In this document: piece after piece, positions 60,301 through 64,000 of the stretch | Layout of the letters: the number at the start of each line of letters is the position of its first letter | How positions within the stretch are numbered: the first letter of the stretch is position 1 | Source: Impatiens glandulifera | Lineage: Eukaryota > Streptophyta > Magnoliopsida > Ericales > Balsaminaceae | Reading direction: 5' to 3' | DNA length: 64,000 nucleotides | Assembly (NCBI RefSeq): GCF_907164915.1 | Contig: NC_061862.1 | Span: forward strand, 60,575,068-60,639,067 | Program-made: the position numbers and the translations under genes | Notes under the pieces: model-generated | The model's input: the letters and a program-made list of their open reading frames with translations, nothing else | Told to the model about the DNA's origin: nothing | The model's database searches: none

Positions 60301-61059
60301 TGTTTTCTTTCATAGTATTTAAATCATTATATGAACAAGGAAATCGATAACAAGTATGAAATCAATGCTTTGTTTTTAATTTAAGTTGTTTTCAATATGA
60401 ACAAGTTTATAAAATAAAAGAGCGTGTTTATGGGATTCTTGGAAAGAATTCACTCACAAATTTTCGTTGTCATAGCTAAAATCCCGATAAGGGTGTTAAA
60501 ATTTCTATGATGATCACTAAAGAATAAAACAAACTGTGGAATCTCTATTAGATACATGAAGACATATACAGGAGATTAAAAAGAATGGGATTGTGACCTT
60601 AAAATAAAATCTAAGTTTAATTTTAGCATACTTGATTGTTTGAAAATTCTCTATACTAATATGTTGAGACTTATAATAAAATACAGTGTTGCAATCCTGA
60701 ATTTAGATCTCAACAAACAAATGAGTTTATCTTATTAGAGTATAATATAATATATTTGTAAGATATTATCACAATATTATAAATTGTGTTATATTATTTA
60801 ATTTCTTTATATATCAATTATAATGTCTATATAATAGACATAATCTATGTAACCAAGAATAACACTTCAATACAATCTTTCTCTATTTAATTTAACACTT
60901 ATTACCTAAAAAAGTAAAGACAGACATAAGGAGTTGTGATCCTGAATTTAGATCTCAATAAACGAAGAAATGTGTAGATATTTAACACAAGTGTATAGAT
61001 GAACATTTTACACAAATGTATAGAGATTTGACACAAATTTATATATGAATAAATTTTAT
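60301..61059. other. AT-rich, no coding exon found
   Basis: Searched for an exon to pair with the ATG-GTATGT context at 60251; none was recognised. A string ATCCTGAATTTAGATCTCAA occurs twice (60694 and 60930). Confidence 0.5.
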
Positions 61060-62000
61060 TATGTTTTATAGAAATGAAAGTGTTAATTTAATAATTTAGT
61101 ATGTTATTAATTATAGAAATGAAAGTGTTAGTTTAATAATCTTATTTGTAGTTAAATTTTTTAAGGAATATTACCTTAGATTGCGTTGAACATGGTCTTA
61201 GACTGCACTAAATATGACCTTAGACTGCGCTGAACATTGCCTTAGACTGCGTTAAACATTGACTTAGACTGCACTAAACATGTTATGATTTATAGAAATG
61301 AAAGTTTTATTTTAATAATCCAGTATATTATGATTTATAAAAATAAAAGTTTTAACTTGATAATACAGTATATTATTATTTATAAAAATGAAAGTGTTAG
61401 TTTAATAATCATATTTGTAATTATATTTTTTTAAGAACATTACCATAGACTGTGTTGAACATGGCCTTAGTCTGAATTGAAAATGACCTTAGACTGCGCT
61501 GAACATGGATTTTGAATGCGTTGAACATGGATTTAGAATGCACTAAACATGATTTATAGAAATGAAAGTTTAGTTTAATAATCTAGTTTGTTATTATTTA
61601 TAAAAATGAAAGTGTTAGTTTAATAATCATATTTGTAGTTATATTTTTTTTTAAACATGACCTTAGACTGTGTTGAACACGATCTTAGACTGCGTTGCAC
61701 ATGAAATTCGTTTGCACTAAGCATGTTATGATTTATAAAAATTAAAGTTTTAGTTTAATAATTCAATATGTTATTATTTATAGAAATGAAAGTGTTAGTT
61801 TAATAATGTTATTATTTATAGAAATGAAAGTGTTGATTTAATAATCTTATTTGTAGTTATGTTGGTAAAAAACATGCTTTAGACAACGCTGAACATGACT
61901 TTAGGCATTGAACATTATCTTAGATTGTGCTAAACATGGTCTAAGACTGCACGCTGAACATGGTCTTCGTTGAACATGGTCTTCATTTGCACTAACATGT
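61060..62000. repeat. composite satellite with two nested repeat types
   Basis: Block A, about 50 bp (TTTATAGAAATGAAAGTGTT then AGTTTAATAAT), occurs 9-10 times. Block B, about 22 bp (CTTAGACTGCGCTGAACATG and variants), occurs in runs of three to five. They alternate in a higher-order unit marked by TTTGTAGTTATATT at 61145, 61414, 61632 and 61850 (periods 269, 218, 218). There is no open frame and no similarity to known centromere satellites that I recognise. Confidence 0.88.
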
Positions 62001-62624
62001 TCCCAACAGATACACACAGTTCAACAAAACAAAGTCCAACAAAACACAATTTCATCAAAACACAAGTCTAAAACAATGGATAAAACTGATAATATTCACT
62101 ATATCTTTATATTATTAAAAAAATATAAGTTACAATATAAAAAAATGAACATTTTTAGAAAAACTCTCAAATCTTTACAATATCTTTACAATGTTCATAA
62201 ATAAACATAATAATTTTATATGTTGTCAGTATGGTAGTAGACATTCACGTTAGTTTGTGCATTCGTTGTCGACCTTACTTGTGAAAGTTGCTGTTGAAAA
62301 ACATGATATGAATCCGAGACTAATCAAGATAAAGAAGAAATGAAGTATCAACAAAGATAGCACGATAAATAATATAAGATTTACGTGGAAATCCAAGACG
62401 AGAAAAACCACGAGTATAGGGGGAAAAATTCACTATGGTTAAAATAAAGATTACAACTTAGAGAGAAAAGAATAATGATAAATATTATGTGTGTGAATAC
62501 TGTAAATAAAATTTTAACTAAGAACATATATTTATAGTAACATAATTAGGCCTAGTGGACCAAATATTAGACGGTTAGGATTTTATTTAATTTTATATTA
62601 TTTTATCATATCGCGAGCATAGTG
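62001..62624. other. possible LTR fragment at 62330-62600
   Basis: TTTACGTGGAAATCC, GAAAAACCACGAGTATAGG and a following TTCACTATGGTTAAAATAAA resemble plant Copia LTR sequence (minus orientation), but no partner LTR, PBS or PPT is seen. Tentative. Confidence 0.3.
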
Positions 62625-63293
62625 TCACGGAAAAAAAATTATATCTGTGTGACACTAAGCTAGATCGAAGAGATTCTAACTTAGTAAGCCTTTTTAGAAA
62701 CAAGAAGAACTCAATTGCAAGAACACTTATACAGAGAAACAAAGCTTGAGAATAAGATTATATTAAAAAAATACTTGGTGATTTACAAAGAAATACATTT
62801 GAGGTATTTATAAGACTAATTACAATCACTATATTAATGATACTTTTCAACTACCATATTAATTATATAATGCCCAACTACCCCATTAATGATATTCTTC
62901 CAATTACCTCATTAATGTGCCTACTACTCAACTACTACATTTATTACTCTAGGGCATGCCTCCTCCAATGTTTCTAGAATTTTCCCTTGTAGTGGGCTTA
63001 CTTGGATGATTGAGCATCCTTTGGGCTGGGGAGATTAACGCCATGTTAGGTCAGGACTTCAATGAACATCGACATCCTCTTGAACGGGACGTGACACTAA
63101 TGAGCTGTAACATTCTCCCCCACTTAAGTCGTGGCCGTCCTCGGCTCGACCTTAGACCGATACCCTCCTCCTTAAACCTGACTGCATGCCTCCTCAAATT
63201 TTCTCATTTCTTCATTTTCTTAGTGTCTCTATCCAAGGATGCCCAAGAAAGATCTGCTTCCTCTCCTAAGGATTTGGTGAGAGTGAAGGTGGA

Positions 63294-63515
63294 CTAATTT
63301 TGACCAATGTAATTTGTGGTCAAACCTTGCGGATTTGATGGTTGTTTGGTGTTTTTGGTCTTGAGTCCCTCGAAGGCCTTCACACCCGCTCTCTGGAATT
63401 CCTCGGGTACTTCTCCTTTTTCCTTGGAATCATCCCCATCATCCATCCTAGCAAAAGTGGAAAATTTATCTTTACCACGTTTGCGACCTCGGCTGAATCG
63501 CATTGCCGAGAACAT
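63294..63515 (-). pseudogene. charged C-terminal segment in frame with the gypsy protease
   Basis: The frame is continuous with the protease frame across one TAA stop at 63531-63533. It reads RGRKRGKDKF (basic), then ARMDDGDDSKEKGEVPEEF (acidic), and ends before the purine tract. It may have been part of the same polyprotein. No domain recognised. The plus-strand frames over the same bases are shadows. Confidence 0.5.
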
Positions 63516-63530
63516 GCACGTACCCTCTGA

Positions 63531-63980
63531 TTATCTTCTTGTTGGTATCACTCTAGTCTTTCCGTGATCCAAAATAATTAATGAATCAGAATGAAGAACT
63601 ATGCAAGCGTGTACCTGATCGAACCATTGTAGTCCCAACACTACAGAGTTGTCATCCATAGGGACTAATGTAAATGAGACTATCCCATTCCAGTCTCCGA
63701 TCCTCTTGTACACTTTCTTAGCCTCTTCGGTTACAAGCTTGGCTGTTGTACTCAAACACTTTACCGTCTCTCTTGTTGGGTGGATATGAAGACCCAACGC
63801 CTTAGTCACTCCTTCACGCATGAAGTTGTGAGTAGCTCCAGTATCCACTAGTGCTTTGATGCGCCTTCCCCCAATCAAGGCATCTACGAACATCAGTCCC
63901 TCTTTATTCCCTTGATCGACTCCGCATAACTAGCCTTCACAACATTGAGCAGTCTTAAAGATCATATTTTAGTCCCTTCT
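63531..63980 (-). pseudogene. Ty3/gypsy-type retropepsin, partial polyprotein
   Basis: The minus strand reads SLRLLNVVKASYAESIKGIK (near 63950), then after a disruption MFVDALIGGRRIKALVDTGA with THNF following (catalytic D in DTGATHNF), and later FTLVPMDDNSVVLGLQWF. This is the plant gypsy gag-linked aspartyl protease (RVP_2 class), where VDTGATHNF and VPMDDF-VVLG are diagnostic. The protease region, about 120 residues, looks complete with its catalytic motif intact. A stop near 63897 separates it from the upstream gag linker. Confidence 0.85.
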
Positions 63981-64000
63981 TCCTCATTAGAGGACTCAGT

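Larger units (their letters stand above)
62625..64000 (-). mobile_element. 3' part of a Ty3/gypsy-type element lacking RT and integrase
   Basis: On the minus strand a purine tract TGGGGGAGAA (rc of 63113-63122) precedes a putative 3' LTR starting TGTTACAG at 63112 and ending near 62625. GTGTCAC-type strings occur near both ends of this LTR. Upstream of it are a C-terminal tail frame (63515-63294) and a retropepsin (63893-63531), whose coding continues beyond the window edge. Only about 420 bases separate the protease stop from the LTR, too little for RT, RNase H or integrase, so the element is a gag-protease type non-autonomous derivative or has a large deletion. The 5' half lies outside. Confidence 0.65.

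Overview
This is an AT-rich plant nuclear window, most likely from a eudicot. The evidence is two spliced or single-exon plant signalling genes, plant Copia elements primed by initiator tRNA-Met, an L1-type LINE, hAT and Harbinger remnants, and long (TA)n tracts. It is gene-poor. Only two genes look intact: a four-exon clade-B PP2C phosphatase at 4.3-5.8 kb (394 aa, with a MAPK-docking motif like the AP2C group) and an intronless MAPKKK17/18-like kinase at 46.7-48.2 kb. Both belong to MAPK stress-signalling families, but they lie 41 kb apart with only transposon debris between them, so nothing in the sequence shows a functional link.

Layout. 0-4 kb: a decayed Copia fragment and a Harbinger transposase remnant. 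4.1-5.9 kb: the PP2C gene. 6.5-10.3 kb: a heavily mutated minus-strand Copia element with recognisable PBS, PPT, zinc knuckle, protease and integrase remnants. 12.1-12.4 kb: a small hAT-like MITE. 13.7-20.5 kb: AT-rich repeats, including a 335-bp triplication, a 94-bp (AT)n tract and local duplications. 21.2-26.1 kb: a young full-length Copia element with 235-bp LTRs that differ at 3 positions, a perfect 5-bp target duplication and a single in-frame stop in the polyprotein. 26.1-31.2 kb: unassigned intergenic DNA. 31.2-34.3 kb: a minus-strand LINE carrying two insertions, a GC-richer block that may be mitochondrial DNA and a 702-bp hAT MITE with a perfect 8-bp duplication. 36.0-40.2 kb: an older minus-strand Copia element lacking its integrase core and carrying a 28-bp minisatellite. 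40.25-41.2 kb: a hAT-like non-autonomous element. 41.2-42.4 kb: a 0.6-kb tandem duplication. 42.9-44.3 kb: a deleted hAT transposon with terminal inverted repeats and a perfect 8-bp duplication. 46.7-48.2 kb: the kinase gene. 51.7-56.6 kb: an array of a roughly 310-bp repeat. 59-62 kb: tRNA-like repeats, a duplicated 5'-exon-like block and a composite satellite. 62.6-64 kb: the 3' end of a Ty3/gypsy element that keeps protease but has no RT or integrase before its LTR.

The best candidate for something undescribed is the roughly 310-bp repeat family, with about a dozen full or partial copies at 13.7, 41.6, 42.2 and 51.7-56.6 kb. Copies are flanked by (TA)n, lack clear inverted repeats, and carry pol III-like A and B boxes at tRNA spacing. 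At 51.7-55.5 kb they lie head-to-tail on the plus strand; from 55.65 kb they lie on the minus strand. No CRISPR array, bacterial gene or functional tRNA or rRNA gene was found.
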